Source: an uncultured Myxococcales bacterium (lineage in GTDB: Bacteria; Myxococcota_A; Polyangia; Polyangiales; Polyangiaceae). From it: a DNA stretch of 52,173 nucleotides. The translations under genes and the position numbers were made by a program. This document shows, in pieces, positions 35,128-42,753 of this stretch. Every line of letters starts with the position of its first letter. Positions within the stretch are counted from its first letter, which is position 1. The notes below the pieces were generated by a model that was not told the origin of the DNA, did not search any database, and was given only the letters and a program-made list of their open reading frames with translations. The stretch is from assembly GCA_937902985.1 (NCBI GenBank), contig CALFNG010000528.1, positions 1 through 52,173 of the forward strand. The letters are read 5' to 3'.

Positions 35128-35194
35128 GGAAAGACCCGACGACGGAGGGCGGATGCGCTCGCCGCCGCCGCCGCCGGAGATCGAGGCGCCGTCG

Positions 35195-35370
35195 GGGGTA
35201 TCGGACGCGCTTCGGGCTGCTCGGCGGCAGCCGCAGCAGCGACACCCCCGCCACGTGGAGAAGGCTATGCATGTGCGCGGTGTAAAGCGGATCTCGGTCC
35301 ACGATGAGGTGACGGTAGCCTCGGAGAGGCCCGGCCACGGCATCGGTGAGATCAATTAGATTAAGTGCGG
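35195..35370 (-). pseudogene. Integrase-core transposase fragment
   Basis: On the minus strand this reads LIDLTDAVAGPLRGY, RHLIVDRDPLYT and GVSLLRLPPSSP, matching the second catalytic-Asp region of rve-type transposases (HDRDPLFT ... LPPRSPNLNAY). The frame degenerates immediately after SP, where NLNAYAERF is expected, and no matching N-terminal part or terminal inverted repeats were seen. It is a decayed insertion-sequence remnant. The surrounding 35128-35611 region holds no other convincing gene. Confidence 0.7.
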
Positions 35371-35611
35371 TGGACAGGGGCGAAGTACCGTTTCCGTAGA
35401 ATACGATCGCGGCGACCGAGATCCGACGTAGAAATGCCGCGTATCGATCACGGCGTCGATCGATTTTTCGACGCGCTCGTGGACCGCGGGTGGTCCCGGC
35501 CGGATCCGTGGTCCTGCCACTCTGCGCGGTCGGAGCTGAGGTTCGCCGATGGCGCTGGCCGCTGCGGCCTCTAACGCACGCGATGCGTTCCGTGCTAGCC
35601 CGGGTGAGCTC

Positions 35612-36970
35612 ATGACAAAGCCCCCGCGGCTGAATCGAGGCCTCCCGGTCGTCGCGGTGTGCGTCTTCATCGTCGCGTTCGTCGTGCGCCTCGAGTGGAT
35701 TCTTCGTGTGCAATCGCCGCTCGACGCCGTCTACTCGGACATGGGCGGTTACGTCGATCGCGCGCAATTGCTCCTGGCGCACAAGACCCCCGCCGATCCC
35801 AGGGTCCTCTCCATCTACCCTCCGGGGACCCATTCCATTCTCGCACTCGAGTTCCTGATCTTCGGTCGTGACTCGCGGCTCGCGATCGCGATCGTTCACG
35901 CTCTGGTCGGTGCCGTTCCGGCGCCGTGCATGGCGCTCTTGACCGTCAATCTCGTGCCGAGCGTGGCGGCGGCTGCGATCGTGGGAACGCTGGTCGCCCT
36001 GTGGTGCCCGCAGGTCGCGTTCGTCGGGTTCTTCTCGTCCGAGGTCTGGTTTTCCGCGGCCATCGCGGTGCACGCGTGCCTGACGGTTCGAGGGTGGCGG
36101 AGTCTGCGAGGGCAATTGACGGTGGGCGTGGTCGCGGCGCTCGCGTTCGTCATCCGCCCCCAGTTCCTCTTGACCTGGCTGCTCGAACTCGGGGCTCGGG
36201 CACTACGTCTCGTCTGGCGCAAAGGCCCCGCCGGAGCGAGTCGCTCGCTCGTGTGGCTGGTCGTACCCATGGCCCTCATGGTTGCCGAGACGAGCGTGCG
36301 CTTTCATCGGCTCTCGGGGCACTGGGGCCTCATCGCGGCGACTGGAGACAAGCGGCTCTGGGCCGACACCGACGTCTGCAAGATAAGCTCGACGTGGCAA
36401 ACACCTAACGGCGAAACCTGGAGCTACTGGTTTAATCCCCCGTCGAAGCCTCCGCACAAACCGAGCGACTCGGTTTCGTTCACCGGGTTCATTATGGATC
36501 CGGTGATACTCGAGCGAATTCGTCGCGAACGCCTTCGGGGCGTCTCGTGGCGCAAGCGACTCGAGCGCAAGTTGGGCAACATCAAGTTGCTGGTCGCGGG
36601 GAACCTGCCGTGGCCGGAGAGCAACTATCGCGATCCGCCCTGGCGGGGAAAACTCCAGGATGGGTTTGCGGACACGCTCCTGTCCGGGGTCCTGCCGCTT
36701 GCCGCCCTCGGCCTCGCGCTCGGGCGTCGAAACCGGACCCTCCTGATCGTCGCGGCGAACCTCACGACGATCATCGTGTCGGGGGCCATCTTCTTTGGCG
36801 AGGCGCGGTACAATATTCCCTACGCGCCGTTCGCTCTGTTGCTCGCCGTCGCCGGCGTCTACGAGCTGGTCACCCGGGCGCGGCGCTTCGTGCGTCGCCG
36901 GCTCGCGGCCAGGCGGCGTGCCGCACCGCGATACCTGGCGCTGCCCGCCGCGAGCGCCCCGAAGATTTGA
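35612..36970 (+). CDS. Polytopic membrane protein, GT-C/ArnT-like
   Basis: A 452-residue protein with about 9-10 membrane helices. The first loop, SDMGGYVDRAQLLL, has the acidic DMxxY pattern of family-39/ArnT-type glycosyltransferases, and the penultimate loop GEARYNIPYAPFALLL is the common GxxRYxxPxxP end of this class. A soluble extracytoplasmic domain (about 230-340) follows the ninth segment. The ATG at 35612 has GGTGAG 4 nt upstream; an earlier frame start at 35549 adds 21 unconserved residues. It may use a polyprenyl-linked sugar. Confidence 0.7.
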   Translation: MTKPPRLNRGLPVVAVCVFIVAFVVRLEWILRVQSPLDAVYSDMGGYVDRAQLLLAHKTPADPRVLSIYPPGTHSILALEFLIFGRDSRLAIAIVHALVGAVPAPCMALLTVNLVPSVAAAAIVGTLVALWCPQVAFVGFFSSEVWFSAAIAVHACLTVRGWRSLRGQLTVGVVAALAFVIRPQFLLTWLLELGARALRLVWRKGPAGASRSLVWLVVPMALMVAETSVRFHRLSGHWGLIAATGDKRLWADTDVCKISSTWQTPNGETWSYWFNPPSKPPHKPSDSVSFTGFIMDPVILERIRRERLRGVSWRKRLERKLGNIKLLVAGNLPWPESNYRDPPWRGKLQDGFADTLLSGVLPLAALGLALGRRNRTLLIVAANLTTIIVSGAIFFGEARYNIPYAPFALLLAVAGVYELVTRARRFVRRRLAARRRAAPRYLALPAASAPKI

Positions 36971-37166
36971 ACGCGGGCTTCGGCCGGTCGCGCCTGGTCT
37001 GGCGAGCCGGGTGCCGCCACGGTCCGTGAGTTGCGCGCCCACGGATCGCCGCGCCGCCGCTATCGGTGCCCACGAGGTCGCCTATGGCCTGCCCCGGCTG
37101 TTGGCGCGGCCCTTGCGATCACGACGCTTCTCCCCCGCCAGTCGCTGAGCTAGGACGCTGATCGCC

Positions 37167-37451
37167 ATGTCGATGAAGCGCACCAAGCAACGCACCACCG
37201 GCTCCGGCCGGGATTCTGATAACGAGTCGCCCGCGTGGGGCAAGCCCGCGGACCCCGAGCCGACCTGGGCCGAGGTTCAATCCAAGCCCGAGGGATCGTT
37301 CGTTTCCTTCGTTCTGTCGACGCGTTACGCCAAGGGCAGCCTGATCCGGCACCCGAAGTTCGGCAAGGGACTGGTCCTCGGGGTCGAGGGCACGCGGATC
37401 GAGGTCCTCTTCGAGGACGGAAAGAAAAAATTGGGCCTCGTGGTCTCCTGA
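37167..37451 (+). CDS. Small conserved protein with C-terminal SH3-like domain
   Basis: A 94-residue protein: a charged, disordered N-terminal half, then TRYAKGSLIRHPKFGKGLVLGVEGTRIEVLFEDGKKKL, a compact beta-barrel of the CarD/KOW type in which HPKFGxGxV and VLFEDGxxxL are the conserved turns. Small proteins of this pattern are common in myxobacteria; the function is unknown, possibly nucleic-acid or RNA-polymerase binding. A second ATG at 37173 is also possible. It lies 30 bp upstream of the FliR-like gene on the same strand. Confidence 0.7.
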   Translation: MSMKRTKQRTTGSGRDSDNESPAWGKPADPEPTWAEVQSKPEGSFVSFVLSTRYAKGSLIRHPKFGKGLVLGVEGTRIEVLFEDGKKKLGLVVS

Positions 37452-37481
37452 TTCCTTTTGATTCCAGGGCTTCCGTGACGC

Positions 37482-38219
37482 TTGTCGATGCCGTCGCTGA
37501 TCGAAACGACCATCGAGACGTTCGAGAGCGCGGGCATCGATCTCGCGGCGCTCGGCCTGGCGTGGGCCCGCGTGACCCCGGCCGTGGCGCTCGTCCCGGC
37601 GTTCGGGCTTCGCGCCCTCCCCGCGCCGGCCCGCGCCATTCTGGGCCTGGCGCTCGCCGCTTGCATCGTCCCCGCGGTGACGCCGATTCCGGTGATGTCT
37701 GCCGCGCCGTGGCCCTTGCTCGCTGTGGTCGAAGCGGCTCGCGGGCTCCCCGTCGCAATCGCTGCAGCGGTTCCCCTCTGGGCGGCCACGATGGCGGGCG
37801 GCGTCGCCGACGCCTTGCGAGGGTCGCAAGAGGCTCCATCGGCAGCCACCGTCGAGGGACCCGCAACGCCCACGGGGGTGGCCCTCTCTCTCCTCGCGTC
37901 CGCGATGTTCCTCGCCACGGGCGGGCCCGCGCGAGTCGTGACCGCCCTCGCGGCGCGTCAGGACGCGGCCCACCCCCTGCTCGCGGCGACGGGTGACCTG
38001 GTCAACGGAATCACGCTCGCCGTGGCCCTCGGTGGCCCCCTGCTGGCCGCGGCGGTCGTCGTGGAAATCGCCGGCGCGGTCGTGGCGCGCGCCGCGTCGC
38101 CGGCCCAGGTGCAAGCCCTCATCGCGCCGCTCCGTGCCCTCGGCACGCTCGCGGTCACGGGGATCGTTCTCGATCGCCTCGCGGGCGCCCTGGCGAGAGC
38201 GATCCTCGCCTCGCCGTAA
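37482..38219 (+). CDS. FliR/YscT-like export apparatus protein, orphan
   Basis: A 245-residue membrane protein. RVTPAVALVPAFGLRALPAPAR (split across 32-53), VVEAARGLPVAIAAAVPLW and MAGGVADALRG follow the FliR/YscT pattern (PxFG...lPxxxR, then VxExxxGxxxG, then AGxxxDxxxG), and the C-terminal hydrophobic pair is as expected. The family forms part of the export gate of flagellar and type III secretion systems. No other secretion gene is in the window, so this is an orphan or the end of a dispersed set. Starts at TTG 37482 or ATG 37488. Confidence 0.6.
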   Translation: MSMPSLIETTIETFESAGIDLAALGLAWARVTPAVALVPAFGLRALPAPARAILGLALAACIVPAVTPIPVMSAAPWPLLAVVEAARGLPVAIAAAVPLWAATMAGGVADALRGSQEAPSAATVEGPATPTGVALSLLASAMFLATGGPARVVTALAARQDAAHPLLAATGDLVNGITLAVALGGPLLAAAVVVEIAGAVVARAASPAQVQALIAPLRALGTLAVTGIVLDRLAGALARAILASP

Positions 38220-38236
38220 GCGTTCGCCCCCCGCCT

Positions 38237-38581
38237 TCAGGGGAGCGCGTTGTCATGGCTCGAGACCAGGAGCCGGTCCGCGTCGTCGGGTAGCAGCGCT
38301 CCGGGATGGGCGTCTTCGACCGCCTTCGCTTGGCGAAGCCAGATGCCCGCCGTCCCACGGTCGCCCAGCGCCGCCAGCGTGAGCCCCCGGTAAAGCGCGT
38401 ACTCCGCCCGGCGAGCCTCGTCCCAGGATCGACTCTCCCGCTCGAGCGACGCCAGCTCTTGCTTCGCCTCCGGATAGTGCCCGCTCCGAAACGCATCTTC
38501 TCCATCGCTCAGCGGCCCGGCGCACCCACCGGCCCCGAACGCAAGCGCAAGCAAAACGGTGACAGACTCGCGGCGCATCAC
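38237..38581 (-). CDS. Small TPR-like lipoprotein
   Basis: A 114-residue protein with a lipoprotein signal (MMRRESVTVLLALAFGAGGC) followed by two helical TPR-like repeats: DGEDAFRSGHYPEAKQELAS and AEYALYRGLTLAALGD. It would be anchored in a membrane as a small scaffold. It is convergent with the FliR-like gene (17 bp between stops) and divergent from the GxxExxY gene. Confidence 0.7.
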   Translation of the reverse strand: MMRRESVTVLLALAFGAGGCAGPLSDGEDAFRSGHYPEAKQELASLERESRSWDEARRAEYALYRGLTLAALGDRGTAGIWLRQAKAVEDAHPGALLPDDADRLLVSSHDNALP

Positions 38582-38657
38582 GACCTCGTACCGCCCCTAT
38601 CGACCCGTCACGCCCTCCGGTTGCTTCGCCGCAACCTGCGTCGCGCGTCGGTCGATG

Positions 38658-38703
38658 GGAGAAGAGAGATTGGCCGCAGAGGGCGCAGAGGGCGCAGAGA
38701 TGA
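38658..38703 (+). repeat. Dispersed repeat, copy D (left arm of GxxExxY element)
   Basis: Reads AGAGAGATTGGCCGCAGAGG, then 9-bp units GCGCAGAGG GCGCAGAG, ending at the ATG of the GxxExxY gene. In frame it would encode AAEGAEGAE, sometimes annotated as part of such proteins. It is inverted relative to copy E. Confidence 0.9.
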
Positions 38704-39107
38704 ATGGACTGAGATCCGAGCCAGACGAGGGGTTGAATCGCCTCACCGAGATGGTCATCGGGGCTGCGATGGAAGTCCATCGCGAGCTCGGGCCCGGGCT
38801 GCTCGAGACATTCTACGAGCAAGCGCTCTGCGTCGAGTTGGCCGCGCAGGGAATCGCATTTTCCCGGCAGGTGGGCGTACGCGTTTTCTACAAGGGCACG
38901 CCCATAGGGGAGTCCCGCATGGACATCGTGGTCGCAGAGAGCCTTTTGTTGGAGCTAAAGGCCAGCGACGGACACAGTCCACTGCACATGGCGCAAGTGC
39001 TCTCGTACCTGAAGACGAGCCGGTTGCCGCTGGGCCTGCTGATCAACTTCAACGTGCCCGTACTCCGCCGCGGCATAAAGCGAGTCGTAAGGACCCGCTC
39101 ACCCTGA
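38700..39107 (+). CDS. GxxExxY protein (PD-(D/E)XK nuclease-fold, PF13366)
   Basis: A 135-residue protein with the name-giving motif GLLETFY in GPGLLETFYEQAL, preceded by VIGAAMEVHRELG. The nuclease core SRMDIVVAESLLLELKA has the D...ExK metal-binding residues of the PD-(D/E)XK superfamily, and LLINFNVPVLRRGIKRVV is the conserved end. Its start codon directly adjoins repeat copy D, and its stop is 3 bp before inverted copy E, so repeats and gene form one 500-bp unit. An earlier in-frame start within the repeat (GEERLAAEGAEGAE) is an artefact. No biochemical function is established for the family. Confidence 0.88.
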   Translation: MNGLRSEPDEGLNRLTEMVIGAAMEVHRELGPGLLETFYEQALCVELAAQGIAFSRQVGVRVFYKGTPIGESRMDIVVAESLLLELKASDGHSPLHMAQVLSYLKTSRLPLGLLINFNVPVLRRGIKRVVRTRSP

Positions 39108-39110
39108 AAC

Positions 39111-39160
39111 CCTCTGCGCGCTCTGCGCCCTCTGCGGCTAATCTCTCTCTCTCAAAGGCG
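39111..39160 (-). repeat. Dispersed repeat, copy E (right arm of GxxExxY element)
   Basis: On the minus strand it reads GAGAGAGAGATTAGCCGCAG followed by AGGGCGCAGAGCGCGCAGAGG. It differs from the other copies by ATTAG for ATTGG, which creates the TAG stop codon of hflX. The last five or so residues of HflX are encoded by the repeat. Confidence 0.9.
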
Positions 39161-40961
39161 AGACAATCGGGCGCGGCGGGCGGACGCGCTTGCCGGCGGC
39201 GCGGAGCATGCCGTCGAGGGAGGTGATCTGGCGGGTGTCGTCTGCGAGCGCGGGTTCTTCGGGCTCGTCGGGCTCGACGTCGACGGGGTCGGGCTCCACG
39301 CCGGGGCCCTTGGCGCTGGCTTCCCACTTGCCGGCGAGCTCCTGGGCGATGCGGTCGATGAGGGGGCGCGTGGTGGCGCGCACGCTGGCGCTCACGAACG
39401 AGGCGTCGGGGTACTGGCGCTCGAGGACCCGGCGGCGGAGCGTCTCGATGGCGTCGATCTTGTTGAAGACCAGGAGCCTCGGGAGCTCGCCGAGGTGCAG
39501 GTCTTCGAGCACCTCGTTCACCGTCTCGATGTGATCGGCGTACGCGTCGTCGCTGGCGTCGACCACGTGGAGCAAGAGGTCCGCGTCCGCCGCTTCTTCG
39601 AAGGTGGCGCGGAACGCGGCGAAGAGATCTTTCGGCAGGTGCCGAATGAAGCCCACGGTGTCGGTGATCACGACCTCGCGCTCTCCCCACCCCGCCCAGC
39701 CGCAGCGCAGGATGCGCGAGCGCGTGTCGAGGGTCGCGAACAGCTTGTCTTCGACGAGGGCGTCGGCGCCCGTCATCGTGTTGAGGAGCGAGCTCTTGCC
39801 GGCGTTCGTGTAGCCCACGATGGCCACCGTCGGCACGGCGCCGCGCGTTCGCCGGCGGCGCCGCTGCTCGCGCTGCTTGGCGAGCTGCTTCAGCTGGTGC
39901 TCCAGGTGCGTGATGCGCTCCTTGGCGCGACGGCGGCCGATCTCGATCTTGGTCTCGCCCGGACCGCGACCGCCGATGCCGCCGGTGAGGCGCGACAGGC
40001 TGTCGTCTTTCTGTCCGAGGCGCGGCATCGCGTACTTCAGCTGCGCGAGCTCGACCTGCAGCTTGCCGTCTCGGCCCGCGGCGCGCTGCGCGAAGATGTC
40101 GAGAATGAGCTGCGTGCGATCGATGATCTTGAGGTCCGTTCGCTTGGCAATGGCGCTCGCCTGCGCGGGCGAGAGCTCGCGATCGAGCACGAGCACCGCC
40201 GCGTCGAGCTCGATGGCGCGCACCACCACGTCCTCGAGCTTGCCGATCCCCATCACGTATTTCGGGTCGATGTGCTCGCGCATCTGGAGCACCGAGTCGA
40301 CCGTCGCGACGCCCGCGGTGCGCGCCAGCTCCCGGAGCTCGCGAAGGCTCTCTTCGGCGTCGCGCATCGCCTGCGGGCCGCGGCTCTTGTCGCCGACGTG
40401 AACGAGAATGGCGCGGCCGTCCTTCGCCGTGACCTCGCGCGATCGCGCGCGGCGCGCGAACTCGGCTTCGAGGTCGCCCATGAGCCGGGCCACGTCGACG
40501 CGCGGCTGCGGGAGCGGGTCGGGCCCCATCTCGCGGTACGTCGCGCCGCCGTCGCTGCCGGGCATGCCAGCCACGCCGGGGACGCCGGGGACGTTGTGCG
40601 CCCACGCGATCGCGCGCGGCTCGCCCGACGGGTTCAGGAGAATCGCGGCGACGAGATCGAGGCGCAGGCGAACGAGATCGACCAGATCGTCGCGCGTCAG
40701 CGGCTCGCCGCGCAGATGCGTGTGCACGAGGCGCAGCCCGCGGAAGCGACCCTCGGCGGCCCTCAGGCGCCCGACGTCGGGCAGCATGAGCTTGGCGGCG
40801 TCGCCCACGACCACCGAATCGACCTGGCCGGAGCGGTGAATGAGCACGCCGACCTGCCGCCCCGTCTCGAGCGATACGGCCGCCAGCGATCGCGTCAGCT
40901 CGGGGGTGGAGATGTCATCGGCCGGCACGCGGCGCCGGTAAAGGCGCTCGAGCGCACGCAA
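39138..40961 (-). CDS. hflX: Long-form GTPase HflX
   Basis: A ribosome-associated GTPase that splits stalled or heat-damaged ribosomes. HflX motifs: MGIGKLEDVVVRA, GGIGGRGPGETKIEIGRRR, G1 GYTNAGKSSLL, G3 DTVGFIRHLP, G4 FNKID. At 607 residues it is longer than E. coli HflX (426). The N-terminal 130 residues include VGVLIHRSGQVDSV and HTHLRGEPLTRDD, resembling a JAB/RadC metal site, and the C-terminus has an acidic tail. The conserved segment VHGHTAGLPPSTLRALERLY begins upstream of the TTG at 40961, reaching an in-frame TAG at 41013-41015 without a standard start; ATC at 41003 with AGG 8 nt upstream is the best candidate. The stop lies in repeat copy E. Confidence 0.9.
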   Translation of the reverse strand: MRALERLYRRRVPADDISTPELTRSLAAVSLETGRQVGVLIHRSGQVDSVVVGDAAKLMLPDVGRLRAAEGRFRGLRLVHTHLRGEPLTRDDLVDLVRLRLDLVAAILLNPSGEPRAIAWAHNVPGVPGVAGMPGSDGGATYREMGPDPLPQPRVDVARLMGDLEAEFARRARSREVTAKDGRAILVHVGDKSRGPQAMRDAEESLRELRELARTAGVATVDSVLQMREHIDPKYVMGIGKLEDVVVRAIELDAAVLVLDRELSPAQASAIAKRTDLKIIDRTQLILDIFAQRAAGRDGKLQVELAQLKYAMPRLGQKDDSLSRLTGGIGGRGPGETKIEIGRRRAKERITHLEHQLKQLAKQREQRRRRRTRGAVPTVAIVGYTNAGKSSLLNTMTGADALVEDKLFATLDTRSRILRCGWAGWGEREVVITDTVGFIRHLPKDLFAAFRATFEEAADADLLLHVVDASDDAYADHIETVNEVLEDLHLGELPRLLVFNKIDAIETLRRRVLERQYPDASFVSASVRATTRPLIDRIAQELAGKWEASAKGPGVEPDPVDVEPDEPEEPALADDTRQITSLDGMLRAAGKRVRPPRPIVSPLRERD

Positions 40962-41077
40962 GGTCGAAGGCGGAAGACCCGCCGTGTGGCCATGAACTTC
41001 GATGGGCTCGACCTAGCACGGGCGGCGAGAGGCCGCCCTCACCGGAAGCGCCGTCGGAAGCGGCTTCAGGAGCGGCC

Positions 41078-41239
41078 TCAGGAACCGTGCGCCGCTTCGA
41101 GGCGCTCGTCGGTGCTCTCGACGCTCTTCACGAAGCGCGGATCGCGATCGCCGTCGAAGTCTTCCTGGTAGGAGCCGATCTCGGCGTCCATCTTGATCTC
41201 GGCCCACGTCGGCGATGTCCATTCCATGGGGGGAATCAT
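41078..41239 (-). CDS. PqqA-like peptide, candidate RiPP precursor
   Basis: A 53-residue peptide. From the inner Met (41227) it reads MEWTSPTWAEIKMDAEIGSY and then QEDFDGDRDP. Compared with PqqA, Trp3, Pro6, Glu10, Ile11, Glu16 and Tyr20 fall at the same positions; Glu16 and Tyr20 are the residues cross-linked by the radical enzyme PqqE in PQQ synthesis. A 30-residue acidic tail follows, unlike short PqqA. Start is the ATG at 41239 (AGG 8 nt upstream) or 41227. It lies 27 nt after efp and upstream of hflX on the same strand. No pqqB-E genes are in the window, so maturation is inferred. Confidence 0.65.
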   Translation of the reverse strand: MIPPMEWTSPTWAEIKMDAEIGSYQEDFDGDRDPRFVKSVESTDERLEAAHGS

Positions 41240-41266
41240 GGTCGAACCTGGGCCGGCGCGCAAACC

Positions 41267-41827
41267 CTACTTGTTCACGCGCTCGAGGTAGTCCCCCGTG
41301 CGCGTGTCGACCTTGACCCACTCGCCCTCCTTGATGAAGAGCGGCACGTTCACGGTCGCGCCGGTGGAGACCTTGGCGGGCTTGGTGGCGCCGCTGGCCG
41401 TGTCGCCCTTGATCCCGGGCTCGCTCTCGGTGATCTGCAAGACGACGCTGGGCGGCAGGTCGATGCCGATGGCGTTGCCGTTGTAGATCGTCACTTCGCA
41501 GTCGAGCCCCTCGCTCAGGAAGCGGGTCTCGTCGCCCACCTTGTCCTTCATGACGTGGATCTGCTCGCCGGTGGTCGTTTCCATGAAGACGAGGCTGTCG
41601 CCCTCGTCCCATGAGAACGTCATCTTCCGGGTGTCGACGTCTGCCACCTCGACCGATTCGCCCGACTTCCAGGTGCGCTCGATCACCGCTCCCGTCTGCA
41701 GGTTGCGGATGCGGGCGCGCGTGAACGCCTGACCTTTGCCCGGCTTCACGAACGTGTGCTCGACGACGGCGTAGGGAACGCCATCGAGCTGGAGCTTCAG
41801 GCCCTTGCGAATGTCAGTCGTCATCAT
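41267..41827 (-). CDS. efp: Translation elongation factor P
   Basis: A 186-residue EF-P that relieves ribosome stalling at consecutive prolines. The three beta-barrel domains are complete, from DIRKGLKLQLDGVPYAVVEH to VDTRTGDYLERVNK. The modification-loop tip is KPGKGQAF with Lys31, the site lysylated by EpmA or rhamnosylated (as Arg) in other bacteria; a Lys fits the EpmA or unmodified type. The start is the ATG at 41827, with a second Met directly after. Downstream genes on the same strand are the PqqA-like peptide and hflX. Confidence 0.95.
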   Translation of the reverse strand: MMTTDIRKGLKLQLDGVPYAVVEHTFVKPGKGQAFTRARIRNLQTGAVIERTWKSGESVEVADVDTRKMTFSWDEGDSLVFMETTTGEQIHVMKDKVGDETRFLSEGLDCEVTIYNGNAIGIDLPPSVVLQITESEPGIKGDTASGATKPAKVSTGATVNVPLFIKEGEWVKVDTRTGDYLERVNK

Positions 41828-41862
41828 GAGCGATTAGGCGCCGAGCTAGCACGTGGGAGGCT

Positions 41863-42741
41863 TCAGTGGCAACCCGGCCCAAGCGAGACCGGCGGCGAGA
41901 GCGGCGGCGAGAGCGAGGCCATCGGCACCCCGGCCAGCGCCGCGAGGTCAGCGGGCGACCCGAGGAATCGATCGCGATCGACCGCGGTCGACACGCCGGG
42001 GACCACGCCCGTCCACGAGTATTGCCAGAGGGTCGCGTGCGTCCACGGCGCAGGGACGCCGAAGCACGAGCCGGAGGTCGGGTACGCGAGAAAGAGCGGC
42101 AGCCCGCCGAGCCCGCCGGCGTCGACCCCGCTCGACGCGAAGTAGCTCGAGAACGTGTAGAGCAGCGGCGTTCGCCCGGTCGCGCCTTCGACCGCGGCGA
42201 GCCAGGCTCCCATGCGGGCCGCGATCGCGGCCGGCGCGGCCTGGCCCGACGCGCCGGTTCCCAGGCAGTCGGCGTCGCCATCGGGGCACTCGACGTCGAG
42301 CATGGGCGGGAGGTCTCCGGCCGACAGGGGCCCCACGACGGCGAGGAACCGCCGGGCCTGGGCCGCTCCGTCTTCCGTGGGATCGAAGAAGTGGTACGCC
42401 CCGCGGCGAACCCCGGCGCGCGCGGCCCCGGCCCAGTTGGCCGCGAACGTCGACTGCGTGTCGTAGGTGCCCTGGGTGGCCTTGATCATGGCGAAGGCGA
42501 CGCCGCCGTCAGCCACGGCGGCCCAGTCGATGGCGCCCTGATCGTCGAAGACGTCGACGCCCTCGACGGCCTGCGCGGCGCATTGCGTGAGGGCCTCGGC
42601 GCTCGAAGCGACGGCCTCGATCGGGGCGCGGCGCCGCGCCGTCTCGCCGCCGCCGACGCCGACGCCATCGCCATCGCCATCGCCATCGCCATCGCCGACG
42701 CCGCATGCGAGGAGCAGCGGGGCCAGCAGCAGCCATGCCAT
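41863..42741 (-). CDS. Glycoside hydrolase family 25 lysozyme-like lipoprotein
   Basis: A 292-residue secreted protein. MAWLLLAPLLLAC is a lipoprotein signal with a strong lipobox, followed by a (Gly-Asp)n linker from a tandem GATGGC hexamer. The GH25 barrel begins EGVDVFDDQGAIDWAAV and includes FAMIKATQG, GVRRGAYHFFDPTED, PPMLDVECPDGD (catalytic DxE) and LWQYSWTGVVPGV. The family cleaves peptidoglycan between MurNAc and GlcNAc. The start at 42741 is only 12 bp from the start of the divergent TPR gene. The 648-residue frame extending upstream is a shadow. Confidence 0.9.
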   Translation of the reverse strand: MAWLLLAPLLLACGVGDGDGDGDGDGVGVGGGETARRRAPIEAVASSAEALTQCAAQAVEGVDVFDDQGAIDWAAVADGGVAFAMIKATQGTYDTQSTFAANWAGAARAGVRRGAYHFFDPTEDGAAQARRFLAVVGPLSAGDLPPMLDVECPDGDADCLGTGASGQAAPAAIAARMGAWLAAVEGATGRTPLLYTFSSYFASSGVDAGGLGGLPLFLAYPTSGSCFGVPAPWTHATLWQYSWTGVVPGVSTAVDRDRFLGSPADLAALAGVPMASLSPPLSPPVSLGPGCH

Positions 42742-42753
42742 ACTCCGCGCCCG

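Noticed and set aside
35365-35574. A 69-residue plus-strand frame
   Set aside because: No recognisable motif or ribosome-binding site, and it overlaps the region of IS decay.
42650-42720. GATGGC hexamer tandem repeat
   Set aside because: It simply encodes the Gly-Asp linker of the lysozyme lipoprotein; a similar hexamer repeat at 29480-29515 encodes a Ser-Ala linker.
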